Shown one piece after another: positions 24,066 to 31,973 of a DNA stretch of 35,084 nt. Below the pieces are notes generated by a model. That model worked only from the letters and a program-made list of their open reading frames with translations. It was not told where the DNA came from and ran no database searches. Location: assembly GCA_019634125.1 (NCBI GenBank), contig JAHQVX010000068.1, positions 1 to 35,084 on the forward strand. The letters are read 5' to 3'. This stretch comes from Saprospiraceae bacterium. GTDB lineage: Bacteria > Bacteroidota > Bacteroidia > Chitinophagales > JAHQVX01. A program made the position numbers and the translations under genes. Numbering within the stretch: the stretch's first letter is position 1; each line of letters begins with the position of its first letter.

Positions 24066-24743
24066 ATGAAAAATACGATAACCTTATTTTTATTCTTGTT
24101 AGCAGCTTTCTTTTTGTTCTCTTTTTTGATGAGAAGCCAAGCGAAGACCAAACAAGTACCCCCATTAGTGAAAAATACAAGTTTAATGAATACAACCAAT
24201 GGAGAATTAGAAGTGGCCACCTTTGGTGCTGGCTGTTTCTGGTGTGTAGAAGCCATCTTTGATGAACTAAAAGGCGTAGAAAGCGTCGTGTCCGGATTTA
24301 GTGGCGGAAAAGTCAAGAACCCTACTTATAAAGAAGTAATTTCAGGCAGAACTGGTCATGCAGAAGTTACACAAATCAAGTATGATCCAAATGTCATCAC
24401 GTTTTCAGAGTTGCTAGAAGTTTTCTGGAGTACACACGATCCTACCACACTGAATAGACAAGGCAATGATGTAGGCACTCAATACCGTTCTGCTATTTTC
24501 TATCATAACGCAGAGCAAAAAGAATTGGCGCAATTCTACCTAAAGCAGTTACAAGAACAAAAAGTGTTTGATCGGCCAATCGTTACCGAAATTGTAGCTT
24601 TTGAAGCTTTTTATGAAGCCGAAAATTACCACCAAGATTATTTCGCACTCAATCCAAATCAAGGATATTGTAGAGTGGTGATTGCTCCAAAAGTGGAGAA
24701 ATTTAGAAAGGTATTTAAGGAAAAACTAAAGACGTCTAATTAA
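24066..24743 (+). CDS. msrA: peptide methionine-S-oxide reductase MsrA, membrane-anchored or exported
   Basis: 225 residues. The catalytic motif GAGCFWCVEAIFDELKGV carries the nucleophilic Cys. Other MsrA hallmarks follow: VVSGFSGGKVKNPTYKEV, GHAEVTQIKYDP, FWSTHDPTTLNRQGNDVGTQYRSAIFYH and NYHQDYFALNP. The N-terminus (ITLFLFLLAAFFLFSFLM) is a signal peptide or anchor, so the enzyme should act in the periplasm and repair oxidised methionine in envelope proteins. No MsrB domain is fused. It is divergent from the FkbM gene, and its last 8 bases overlap the convergent T9SS plug gene. A short 7-bp hairpin with a 3-nt loop occurs at 24521-24537. Confidence 0.94.
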   Translation: MKNTITLFLFLLAAFFLFSFLMRSQAKTKQVPPLVKNTSLMNTTNGELEVATFGAGCFWCVEAIFDELKGVESVVSGFSGGKVKNPTYKEVISGRTGHAEVTQIKYDPNVITFSELLEVFWSTHDPTTLNRQGNDVGTQYRSAIFYHNAEQKELAQFYLKQLQEQKVFDRPIVTEIVAFEAFYEAENYHQDYFALNPNQGYCRVVIAPKVEKFRKVFKEKLKTSN

Positions 24744-25959
24744 ATCTAGAGTCTAATTGAGACACGCCAACTAAGCGATCGTATCGGCTGCCGAAAGGCG
24801 AATAGTAAGCAAAAATCGTATACTGATTTTCGGTTCTGAATGTACTTCCTTCTGTTAAAGAAGTCGTATAGGAATCTCCATCTTTTACCAGATATGTATA
24901 GTCGTAATTCCCTTGCTTTAAGTATTGAACCGTACTCAATAAATTCTGTTTAGGATCGTACTCTAGTTTGTACTTATCATCGATTTTCCAGTTCGTTAAT
25001 GCACCGTATAAATACACCTCTTTATCAGCAAAAGAAGGTTGTTCCTGAAGGTAGAAATGCACGAAAGCATAATCAGCATTCACGTCATCGTTAACCCCTT
25101 CTTGGCGTTCGATTCGAAATCGGCCGTTAAAGTCGTTATAAGGAACAAAACGAGTAGCTTCTCTTACTTTATCTGGGATTAAGTAGGCATGTACACCATC
25201 TGTTTTTTGCAAGTATTCTACAACACCTTGAGTCTTATAACGAAAGCTCTTTGTATTAAACCATCGGAACTGATTTCCTGCGTCAAAATTCTGCTTAAAC
25301 GGATTATTAAAATACATGCGTTGTGCATCTACGCGTTGGGCCTGTAAGTTGTACAATGCATTATCTGGACGCATATTTTGAAACACATTCACTTTAAATT
25401 CCTCTCTAGGATTAATTGTGCTTAGGCCTTCATAAAGCATAGAGAAGTTAATTTGATGATGGCTATCGCGTTTGCCTAGTCCAGCAGCATTATCTACTTG
25501 ACCTGTAATCTGCACGCGTTGTTCGGTGACCATGAATGACCGTTCAAACAAGACGTCACCTCCGTCAGATACTATGATTTTGTAGTTGCCCGAAACGATG
25601 GGCTGAGCCCTTCTATTTGGAAATTCAAAGGTATAATGAGTATAATACTGTTCTGAGTCAAAGGAAAAATCATATTCGTTAATAGAACCCGATGCAAAGC
25701 CTTCGATATATTCGTTCGGATTAATCCTAGATTTCTCCCAGTTGTAGGAATAATGCTCTATAGTATAGGAAAGCAGTGGCGCCTCTTCGCCCAAAATATC
25801 AAATTCTAATAGGAGTGGGGTATTTCCACCTAAACGGATAATAGGATCACCCAATTCATTGCCCAGCGGGTAAAGTTGAATCGATTTCACATCGCCTTCA
25901 TTCTGCGACATCCCCAAAAAAGAAAGCAATACTAGTATTGCCAAAAAGATCATTCTCAT
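24736..25959 (-). CDS. type IX secretion system plug protein (DUF5103)
   Basis: About 407 residues from ATG 25959, which gives a normal signal peptide (MRMIFLAILVLLSFLGMSQ); the longer frame adds 29 residues that do not look like a signal. The mature part contains the DUF5103 pattern: IQLYPLGNELGDPIIRLGG, YTIEHYSYNWEKSRINPNEYIEGF, and a C-terminal immunoglobulin-like part with VYLYGALTNWKIDDKYKLEYD. In the structurally described T9SS the plug protein closes the SprA translocon on its periplasmic side when no substrate is loaded. Finding it here implies that the organism has a T9SS. A promoter-like TTTTG with 17-nt spacing to TACCTTTTG lies just upstream. The gene converges on msrA. Confidence 0.88.
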   Translation of the reverse strand: MRMIFLAILVLLSFLGMSQNEGDVKSIQLYPLGNELGDPIIRLGGNTPLLLEFDILGEEAPLLSYTIEHYSYNWEKSRINPNEYIEGFASGSINEYDFSFDSEQYYTHYTFEFPNRRAQPIVSGNYKIIVSDGGDVLFERSFMVTEQRVQITGQVDNAAGLGKRDSHHQINFSMLYEGLSTINPREEFKVNVFQNMRPDNALYNLQAQRVDAQRMYFNNPFKQNFDAGNQFRWFNTKSFRYKTQGVVEYLQKTDGVHAYLIPDKVREATRFVPYNDFNGRFRIERQEGVNDDVNADYAFVHFYLQEQPSFADKEVYLYGALTNWKIDDKYKLEYDPKQNLLSTVQYLKQGNYDYTYLVKDGDSYTTSLTEGSTFRTENQYTIFAYYSPFGSRYDRLVGVSQLDSRFN

Positions 25960-25962
25960 ATT

Positions 25963-25993
25963 CAAAAGGTATAGTGCAATTCTCAGACCAAAA
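25963..25993 (-). promoter_or_regulatory. promoter of the T9SS plug gene
   Basis: On the minus strand TTTTGG (25993-25988) is followed after about 16-17 nt by TACCTTTTG (25971-25963), close to the Bacteroidota TTTG / TAnnTTTG pair. The -7 box ends only 3 nt before ATG 25959, so little or no leader is expected. Confidence 0.5.
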
Positions 25994-26112
25994 TTAAGTC
26001 GGAAGTCATCAATTAATTTACAACTGAAAACCAATAGTTTATACATGTATCTTAAAGAAGCATCATGTAATAAACGAATTTTCTGTTTTACTTTGTACGC
26101 TCAAAGTGAAAC

Positions 26113-28425
26113 ATGGCTAAAAATTTATTGATCGTAGAGTCTCCTGCAAAAGCGAAAACCATTGAGAAGATCTTAGGGAAGGATTTTGTTGTAAAATCGA
26201 GCTTTGGCCATGTGCGTGATTTGGCGAAAAAAGACATGGGAATTGATGTAGAAGGCAACTACACCCCGAACTATGAAATTTCTGCGGATAAGAAGAAAGT
26301 GGTGTCTGAATTAAAGAAGCTAGCTAAAGATGCTGAAGTCTGGTTAGCGACGGATGAGGATCGGGAAGGAGAGGCTATTTCTTGGCATTTACTAGAGGTG
26401 TTGAATCTAGATCCGGCCACAACGAAGCGAATTGTTTTTCATGAAATCACCCCAACAGCTATCAAGAAAGCTGTTGCGAATCCAAGAACGGTGAACATTG
26501 ATTTAGTGAATGCCCAGCAAGCACGACGAATTTTAGATCGTTTAGTTGGTTTTGAGTTATCGCCTTTGCTTTGGAAGAAGATCAGTATGCGAAATAGTTT
26601 ATCGGCTGGTCGTGTACAGAGTGTCGCTGTTCGCTTATTGGTAGAACGTGAACGTGAGATTATTGGCTTTGACCCGCAAGCGTATTTTAAAGTGACGGCA
26701 GAGTTTGATGTAGATGGAACGACATTAAAAGCGGATTTAGGGAAGCGTTTCGATACAGAAGCTGAGGCGACAAGCTTTTTAGAAGCCTGCGCAAGCGCAG
26801 GCTTTTCGGTCAAAGACATCCAAGTAAAACCCTCGAAAAGAAAACCAGCTCCACCATTTACCACATCTACACTTCAGCAGGAAGCCAGTAGAAAGCTCGG
26901 TTACTCCGTAGCTCGAACCATGAGCGTAGCCCAACGCCTCTACGAGAATGGACATATTACCTATATGCGTACCGATTCTGTAAATCTGTCCGACTTGGCA
27001 TTAAATACCGCCAAGAAAGTCATTACTGAAGAATATGGTGCTGAATATTCAAAAACTCGAAAGTACACCACAAAAAAAGCTGGTGCACAAGAAGCCCACG
27101 AAGCCATTCGACCAACGTACATCAACAATATAACAATTGAAGCAGAACGCGACCAACAACGCCTTTATGAGCTCATCTGGAAACGCACGGTTGCCTCACA
27201 AATGGCGGAAGCTGAATTAGAAAAAACCACCATTAAAATCGATGTTTCGAACCGAGACGAAGATTTTTCTGCCAATGGCGAAGTCATCAAATTTGATGGT
27301 TTCCTAAAGTTATACATCGTTTCAAAAGACGAAGAGGACACAGAAGACGATAACACACAAGGATTACTTCCTCCTGTAAGCATAGGTCAAACATTGGGCT
27401 TGTTAACAGCTAGTGGCTTCCAAAAATTCACCAACCCGCCTTACCGTTTCACAGAAGCTAGTCTGGTGAAGAAATTAGAAGAATTAGGTATTGGCCGTCC
27501 TTCTACCTATGCTCCAACCATTAACACGATTCAAAAACGGGGTTATGTGGTGAAGGAAAATAGAGACGGACAAAAGCGTAAGGCTATTCAGTTACACCTC
27601 AATAACGGCCAAGTAGAAAGAAGTGAGCCGCTTGAAACGTTTGGAACAGAGCGTAATAAGTTATTTCCAACCGATTTAGGCATGGTTGTTACCGACTTTT
27701 TAAAGCAGCACTTCACCAATATCATGGACTATAGCTTCACGGCGAATATTGAGGCGCAATTCGATAAGATTGCAGACGGGGAGAAAGAATGGGTGGCTAC
27801 AGTAGACAACTTCTACAAGCCGTTTCATGAAAAGCTGAAAGACACTGAAGCCACAGCCGAGCGAGCCACCGGCGAGCGGGTTTTAGGCACTGACCCAGAT
27901 TCTGGAAGAGAGGTCTTGGTTCGGATTGGTAAATTTGGACCGATGGTCCAAATTGGTCGCGTCGATGAAGAAGAAAAACCACGTTTTGCCAGCCTACTTC
28001 CCGATCAACATCTAGAGACCATTACCTTCGAAGAAGCCATGGAACTCTTTAAACTCCCGAGAGTACTTGGGAAATCTGATAAAGGAGAAGACATTAAAGC
28101 AAATATTGGCCGATATGGACCTTATGTGCAATTGGGGAAAACTTTCGCCTCGATTCCTGAAGATAAAAATCCACATTCCATTACCTTAGAAGAAGCAGTA
28201 GTGCTGATTAAAGACAAATTAGAAGCTGCCGCTAAAAACACTATAGCCTCCTTTAACGAAGGAGAAATTCAAATTCTGAATGGACGCTATGGCCCTTACA
28301 TTAAACAAGGGAAACGCAACTTCAAAATTCCAAAGGACAGAAAACCAGAGGAGTTAACCTTAGAAGATTGCCAGGAAATTATAGAAAACGCTCCACCGCC
28401 AAGACGAGGCAGAGGACGCAAATAA
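26113..28425 (+). CDS. topA: DNA topoisomerase I
   Basis: A 770-residue type IA topoisomerase. The Toprim domain starts at LLIVESPAKAKTIEKILG and includes the DEDREGEAISWHL metal site. The active-site Tyr lies in ITYMRTDSVNLS at about residue 284, and LSAGRVQSVAVRLLVERE and ARTMSVAQRLYENG are present. The C-terminus has three topoisomerase C-terminal repeats, each built on IGKFGPMVQIG, IGRYGPYVQLG or LNGRYGPYIKQG, and ends in a basic RRGRGRK tail. No Cys4 zinc finger is present, unlike in E. coli. The enzyme relaxes negative supercoils. Two perfect 10-bp hairpins lie inside the gene, the first in a low-conservation insertion (FLEACASAGFS). Confidence 0.96.
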   Translation: MAKNLLIVESPAKAKTIEKILGKDFVVKSSFGHVRDLAKKDMGIDVEGNYTPNYEISADKKKVVSELKKLAKDAEVWLATDEDREGEAISWHLLEVLNLDPATTKRIVFHEITPTAIKKAVANPRTVNIDLVNAQQARRILDRLVGFELSPLLWKKISMRNSLSAGRVQSVAVRLLVEREREIIGFDPQAYFKVTAEFDVDGTTLKADLGKRFDTEAEATSFLEACASAGFSVKDIQVKPSKRKPAPPFTTSTLQQEASRKLGYSVARTMSVAQRLYENGHITYMRTDSVNLSDLALNTAKKVITEEYGAEYSKTRKYTTKKAGAQEAHEAIRPTYINNITIEAERDQQRLYELIWKRTVASQMAEAELEKTTIKIDVSNRDEDFSANGEVIKFDGFLKLYIVSKDEEDTEDDNTQGLLPPVSIGQTLGLLTASGFQKFTNPPYRFTEASLVKKLEELGIGRPSTYAPTINTIQKRGYVVKENRDGQKRKAIQLHLNNGQVERSEPLETFGTERNKLFPTDLGMVVTDFLKQHFTNIMDYSFTANIEAQFDKIADGEKEWVATVDNFYKPFHEKLKDTEATAERATGERVLGTDPDSGREVLVRIGKFGPMVQIGRVDEEEKPRFASLLPDQHLETITFEEAMELFKLPRVLGKSDKGEDIKANIGRYGPYVQLGKTFASIPEDKNPHSITLEEAVVLIKDKLEAAAKNTIASFNEGEIQILNGRYGPYIKQGKRNFKIPKDRKPEELTLEDCQEIIENAPPPRRGRGRK
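26783..26804. repeat. intragenic hairpin in topA (10-bp arms, 2-nt loop)
   Basis: AAGCCTGCGC (26783-26792), AA, GCGCAGGCTT (26795-26804). The stem is followed by two more T residues, so it faintly resembles a terminator, but about 1.6 kb of the gene remains. It encodes LEACASAGF. Confidence 0.82.
27932..27954. repeat. second intragenic hairpin in topA (10-bp arms, 3-nt loop)
   Basis: AATTTGGACC (27932-27941), loop GAT, GGTCCAAATT (27945-27954). It encodes the conserved repeat motif KFGPMVQIG, so codon constraint may contribute. Confidence 0.75.
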
Positions 28426-28430
28426 GGCGC

Positions 28431-29315
28431 ATGGAAAACAAAGAGCTAAAGGCCTTAATTAGCTTACTAGACGACCCGGATGAAGCAGTCTTCGATCAAG
28501 TGAAAAAACGGATCGAACAATACGGTACGGCTGTTATCGATGACCTTGAAATGGCTTGGGAGAATTCTTTAGATCCGTTCTTTCAAGAACGTATTGAAGA
28601 CCTCATTTCAGTCATTCAAAAAAGCACCTTGCGGGAAAAGCTACAGCTTTGGTTAACCCGGAACTCCGATGACTTAATACAAGGCGCGATTCTCCTCGCT
28701 AAATTTCAGTACCCAGACATAAATGCTGCGGAAATCAAAGAAGAAATCAGTAAAATCAAGCAGGATATTTGGCTGGAACTCAACGACAACCTCACTCCAC
28801 TTGAATGCGTCAATGTATTCAACCAAATATTTTACGATACACACGGATTCTCAGGGAATTTGAAGAATGTCTACAATCCACAAAACAACTTTATTCACAC
28901 CGTTTTAGAACGTAGAAAGGGTAGTCCCATCATGTTGGGTATCATCTACCAGGCAATTGCTAATGAGCTCGACCTGCCGATCTTTGGTGTCGATTTGCCG
29001 TTTCATTTCGTATTGGCTTACTGTAAATACAAATATTCGAGAGAAAAGAAAGACTTCTATGCCGACAAAGATCAGGTCATCTTTTACATCAACCCTATCA
29101 GTAATGGGTTAATGTTCTCGAAAAATGAAATTCGAGATTACTTAAAACGCATGAAAATCAAGGAAGAAAAGCTTTTTTTCAAACCCGTTTCTAACAAACA
29201 AGTCATCCATACTTTGTTTCTTCAATTGAGTCAGTGCTACAAAAACAATAACGACACAGAAAAAGTAGAAGAACTACAAGCCTTCATCGATCTTTTTGAT
29301 GAAAATTATGAATAA
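28431..29315 (+). CDS. SirB1/transglutaminase-core2 family protein
   Basis: 294 residues from ATG 28431, 5 bases after topA; the longer frame starts inside topA and is rejected. The N-terminal ~100 residues are helical (KELKALISLLDDPDEAVFDQV). They are followed by the Transglut_core2 region with NQIFYDTHGFSGN, NNFIHTVLERRKGSPIMLGIIYQAIANELDLPIFGVDLPFHFVLAY, and a terminal helical part resembling TPR segments. The segment where transglutaminases carry a catalytic Cys reads GSPIMLGIIY here, so transglutaminase chemistry is doubtful, as in other SirB1 relatives. The function is unknown and it probably acts in the cytoplasm. It is presumably co-transcribed with topA. Confidence 0.85.
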   Translation: MENKELKALISLLDDPDEAVFDQVKKRIEQYGTAVIDDLEMAWENSLDPFFQERIEDLISVIQKSTLREKLQLWLTRNSDDLIQGAILLAKFQYPDINAAEIKEEISKIKQDIWLELNDNLTPLECVNVFNQIFYDTHGFSGNLKNVYNPQNNFIHTVLERRKGSPIMLGIIYQAIANELDLPIFGVDLPFHFVLAYCKYKYSREKKDFYADKDQVIFYINPISNGLMFSKNEIRDYLKRMKIKEEKLFFKPVSNKQVIHTLFLQLSQCYKNNNDTEKVEELQAFIDLFDENYE

Positions 29316-29374
29316 TTGAACTTTATGTTCAGATTTAGTCGTTGAATTGGTATTAATATTGCCATAGTATTAGC

Positions 29375-29689
29375 ATGAAACAATTTTTTCTTTTTTGGGG
29401 ACTACTTTTCTTCTTTTTTGGCATTCAAGCACAAGAAAAAAGTGATAGTGTTATTGTGATTGCAGGTGAAGTGTATTACAAAGACAGCCTGCCTGATTTA
29501 GAGATTCCTGCCATTGCCGTTCAATACAAACCACCAGGATATTATCAAAAACTACGTAGAGATGTTTTCCGAGCATACCCATATGCGATTCGTGTAGTGA
29601 GCTTAGTAGAGCAAGTAGAAGCGCACACGGAGACTATAAAAAAGAAAAAGCATAAGAAACGCTACATCAAAAGAAGGAAAAGATCATGA
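29375..29689 (+). pseudogene. DUF4294 protein, N-terminal part (frameshifted)
   Basis: A 104-residue fragment with a signal peptide (FFLFWGLLFFFFGIQAQ). It continues with a DUF4294-like start: KLRRDVFRAYPYAIRVVSLVEQ and the basic KKKKHKKRYIKRRKRS. Known DUF4294 proteins run on from the YIK region into a KEKELKxxFExELKKLT-like helix. Here that helix (KEKIMKDLFEDKMKKLT) is found one frame away, starting near the AAAA tract at 29669-29672. One extra A there would restore a continuous protein of about 211 residues. The fragment may be a real natural frameshift, a sequencing error, or the first of two coupled ORFs, since ATGA joins it to the next. The family is exported and its function is unknown. 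Confidence 0.7.
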
Positions 29690-30009
29690 AAGACTTGTTT
29701 GAGGACAAAATGAAAAAATTGACCAAAAGGCAAGGCCGGATTTTAGTTCGCTTGATCAATCGAGAGATGGAAGAAGACACGGTGTATGACTTAATAAAAG
29801 AGTATAAGAACGGTGTAAATGCAAGAATGTGGCAAATTGTAGCCAAGAAATACGATTCCGATCTGAAAGCAGAATACGATCCGGACAATCCAGATAGTGA
29901 AGACTACGATATTGAGTTGATTGTGGAAGAAATAGAGAAGAGCTATAAGACAGCATTTTCAGACGATATTGTTGTTGACCCACCTACTTACAGAGACCTT
30001 CAACCATGA
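29686..30009 (+). pseudogene. DUF4294 protein, C-terminal part (frameshifted)
   Basis: A 107-residue downstream piece of the same domain: LTKRQGRILVRLINREMEEDTVYDLIKEYKNGVNARMWQIVAKKYDSDLKAEYDPDNPD. This corresponds to the second half of DUF4294, in which the SQGKILVKLI and LKSEYDP motifs are conserved. On its own it lacks a signal peptide, so a separately translated product would stay in the cytoplasm, unlike the family. The start ATG 29686 overlaps the TGA of the upstream fragment (ATGA), and its stop overlaps the bshB1 start in the same way. The conserved sequence appears undecayed, which argues for a very recent frameshift or a sequence error rather than an old pseudogene. Confidence 0.7.
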
Positions 30010-30722
30010 AACTAGACATACTTGTATTTGCGGCACATCCTGATGATGCGGAGTTAGCTTGTTCGGGGACTATTGTTAAACACATTAAAGCTGGGAAAAA
30101 AGTAGGTGTGGTAGACCTGACCCGTGGAGAATTAGGGAGTAGAGGAAGTGCTGAGATCCGCCATCAAGAAGCTGCAAAAGCAAGTGAAATCATGGGTTTA
30201 GCAACCCGCGTTAATCTTGATTTAGGTGATGGCCGATTTGAAAATAATCATGAAAGCCGTTTAAAGTTAATCGAGCAAATTCGACGATTCCAGCCTGAGA
30301 TTGTGCTTGGGAATGCGATTAAAGATCGGCATTCAGATCATGGACGTGCAGCCGAACTAGCACGAGATGCCTGTTTTTACAGTGGTTTAGCAAAGATTGA
30401 AACCCAATGGCAAGGCGAATCTCAAGCACATTGGCGACCTAAAGCACTTTACCATTATATTCAAGATTACCATATCGAGCCCGATTTTGTTGTCGATATT
30501 TCAGAGGAATGGACGACCAAGAGAGCAGCTATTTCCGCCTTTAGTTCTCAATTTTTCTCTGGAGGTGTTGATGGCCCCGCCACACCAATTTCTTCTGAAG
30601 GGTTTTGGCATTTTCTAGAAGCCCGCGCTCGTGACTTTGGAAGACCTATAGGTGCGACTTACGGCGAAGGCTTTACCAGTGCTCGATACTTAGGTGTGGA
30701 TAACCTATTTGACCTCTCCTAA
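30006..30722 (+). CDS. bshB1: bacillithiol biosynthesis deacetylase BshB1
   Basis: 238 residues of the LmbE/PIG-L deacetylase family. The zinc motif AHPDDAELACSGT is at the N-terminus, LTRGELGSRGS follows, and the second metal and catalytic region is KDRHSDHGRAAELARDACFYSGL. The C-terminal part YGEGFTSARYLGVDNLFDL is typical of Bacteroidota BshB1. The enzyme removes acetate from GlcNAc-malate to give GlcN-malate, the second step of bacillithiol synthesis in the cytoplasm. The start overlaps the DUF4294 stop by 4 bases. This implies bacillithiol as the low-molecular-weight thiol; bshA and bshC are not in the window. Confidence 0.95.
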   Translation: MKLDILVFAAHPDDAELACSGTIVKHIKAGKKVGVVDLTRGELGSRGSAEIRHQEAAKASEIMGLATRVNLDLGDGRFENNHESRLKLIEQIRRFQPEIVLGNAIKDRHSDHGRAAELARDACFYSGLAKIETQWQGESQAHWRPKALYHYIQDYHIEPDFVVDISEEWTTKRAAISAFSSQFFSGGVDGPATPISSEGFWHFLEARARDFGRPIGATYGEGFTSARYLGVDNLFDLS

Positions 30723-30731
30723 GCTTCTTTT

Positions 30732-30762
30732 TACTTTTCCTGTATGAAACGATCTCATACAG
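30732..30762 (+). promoter_or_regulatory. doxX start region: near-consensus -7 box and start codon inside an inverted repeat
   Basis: TACTTTTC (30732-30739) is one mismatch from TAnnTTTG and ends 4 nt before ATG 30744. CTGTATGA (30740-30747) and TCATACAG (30755-30762) are exact reverse complements with a 7-nt loop, so the ATG lies in the upstream arm and could be masked by base pairing. Confidence 0.4.
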
Positions 30763-31130
30763 ATTTTGCATTGCTTATCCTCCGAATTGGATTCGGTGTG
30801 TTAATGCTTGTAGGGCATGGTTTGCCAAAACTGAAGAAATTGATAAATGGTGACTTTAGGTTTCCTAAAGTGTTTGGAATGCCCGATTGGTTGGGTTTAA
30901 GTCTAGCTACTTTTTCAGAATTTCTTTGCGCGGCTTTGGTCATTTTAGGAGTAAAAACACGTTTAGCTACAGTTCCATTGATCATAACCATGTTGATAGC
31001 AGCCTTTGTGATACATGGTTCGGATGGCTGGTTTGGTTCGCCCAGTAAAGAATTAGCACTACTTTATTTATTTCCTTTCTTAGCGCTTTTCTTCTCTGGG
31101 CCAGGAAAGTATTCAATTGATAAAATGTAA
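30744..31130 (+). CDS. DoxX-family membrane protein
   Basis: A 128-residue integral membrane protein with four hydrophobic helices: ALLILRIGFGVLMLVGHGLPKL, LSLATFSEFLCAALVILGV, LATVPLIITMLIAAFVIHG and ELALLYLFPFLALFFSG. The first helix with RIGFG and the HG-PKL end fits the DoxX family. Members occur in thiol-oxidation and respiratory contexts, but the function is mostly unknown. It follows bshB1 by 21 bases, which is suggestive because some DoxX proteins are linked to thiol homeostasis, though a possible own promoter is present. It ends exactly one base before the convergent methyltransferase gene. An 8-bp hairpin lies in codons for GDFRFPKV between helices 1 and 2. Confidence 0.87.
   Translation: MKRSHTDFALLILRIGFGVLMLVGHGLPKLKKLINGDFRFPKVFGMPDWLGLSLATFSEFLCAALVILGVKTRLATVPLIITMLIAAFVIHGSDGWFGSPSKELALLYLFPFLALFFSGPGKYSIDKM
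30853..30871. repeat. intragenic hairpin in the doxX gene (8-bp arms, 3-nt loop)
   Basis: ACTTTAGG (30853-30860), loop TTT, CCTAAAGT (30864-30871), within the loop between the first two membrane helices. Confidence 0.65.
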
Positions 31131-31973
31131 TCAGGCCTTTTCTAGAATTAGAATGTCCTGGAAGTAGATACCTGGATAGTTTTTCCAAGAACCTGGGTAA
31201 TATTGATTGATTTGAAACCCAGCTCCATTGATCCACTGAAAGAGAACAGTCTTAGGAATAGCAATCGCTTTTTCGGGAATATCTGCCCATTCTGTGGTTT
31301 TCCAGTGTGCTGACTCATAAGCGTTTTTGGGAAATAACCAACGCCCTTCGGGCGTTGGAACACGACGATTCACACCACCTTGAGCTTCAAATGAAGCATA
31401 GTGTTCATCCAAAACGAAAAATGTAAGCACTGCTTTGGCACCAGGTCGAAGTACTCGATGCACTTCATCCAAATAATAGCGAGCATCTGCCTCATTAAAA
31501 TGGGTCCAAACCGAGAGCGCAGTAACGACATCATAGGCTGCATCTTCAACCGGCCAAATAGGGCGTTGATCACCTTGTTCATTGTAATACGCATTTGAAG
31601 CATCGATGTGGTAGAAACTTGTATTTCTCGGATCGAAATGCGCTTTGCAAAATTCAATCTGAGCCCGATCCACATCAATTCCAGAATAACTTCCACCGTC
31701 TTCGATCAATGACTCTGCAGCTAAGCCTAGAATTCCAGAACCACAGCCCACATCAAGAATGGCAACATCTTCCGCTTCCACTTGTTGATGAAGAATCGTT
31801 TGGAATATGCCGATTACATAAGCCCAATCGGCATAGGATACTTTTCCACCAAGCCGTTGTTTTAAGTACGGAATTCTCCGGATGTTATTCGCTTTGCCAG
31901 TGTAGGAACGGTCCACTCGCACAAATACTCGATCGAGCAATTGATATATCCATAGTTTGACGCGGGCAATCAT
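31131..31973 (-). CDS. class I SAM-dependent methyltransferase in the glycan cassette
   Basis: About 280 residues from ATG 31973, which overlaps the glycosyltransferase stop as ATGA; the longer frame runs into that gene and is rejected. The Rossmann-type core is clear: VAILDVGCGSGILGLAAESL, YSGIDVDRAQIEFCKAHF, YDVVTALSVWTHF and EVHRVLRPGAKAVLTFF. The last motif resembles methyltransferase domain 11/12 enzymes. It probably methylates a sugar of the surface glycan made by the upstream genes, but this is inferred only from context. It has a 9-bp hairpin (31338-31358) and a 10-bp inverted repeat with a 10-nt spacer (31806-31835). It abuts doxX with no intergenic bases. Confidence 0.86.
   Translation of the reverse strand: MIARVKLWIYQLLDRVFVRVDRSYTGKANNIRRIPYLKQRLGGKVSYADWAYVIGIFQTILHQQVEAEDVAILDVGCGSGILGLAAESLIEDGGSYSGIDVDRAQIEFCKAHFDPRNTSFYHIDASNAYYNEQGDQRPIWPVEDAAYDVVTALSVWTHFNEADARYYLDEVHRVLRPGAKAVLTFFVLDEHYASFEAQGGVNRRVPTPEGRWLFPKNAYESAHWKTTEWADIPEKAIAIPKTVLFQWINGAGFQINQYYPGSWKNYPGIYFQDILILEKA
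31338..31358. repeat. intragenic hairpin in the methyltransferase gene (9-bp arms, 3-nt loop)
   Basis: CCAACGCCC (31338-31346), loop TTC, GGGCGTTGG (31350-31358). It encodes VPTPEGRW. Confidence 0.78.
31806..31835. repeat. inverted repeat in the methyltransferase gene (10-bp arms, 10-nt spacer)
   Basis: TATGCCGATT (31806-31815) and AATCGGCATA (31826-31835) are exact reverse complements, in the codons for YADWAYVIGI ahead of SAM motif I. Confidence 0.5.

Noticed and set aside
25926-25941. Perfect 16-bp palindrome GCAATACTAGTATTGC in the signal-peptide codons of the T9SS plug gene
   Set aside because: One loop-free palindrome of this length is expected roughly every 65 kb, and it overlaps codons for a hydrophobic signal; treated as chance.
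28368-28430. Upstream extension of the SirB1-like gene
   Set aside because: These codons overlap the basic tail of topA in another frame and give an implausible Arg/Lys-rich leader; ATG 28431 is the natural start.
29666-29690. Programmed -1 frameshift in the DUF4294 gene
   Set aside because: No X-XXY-YYZ slippery heptamer is in the correct register; a one-base indel in the A tract is simpler.
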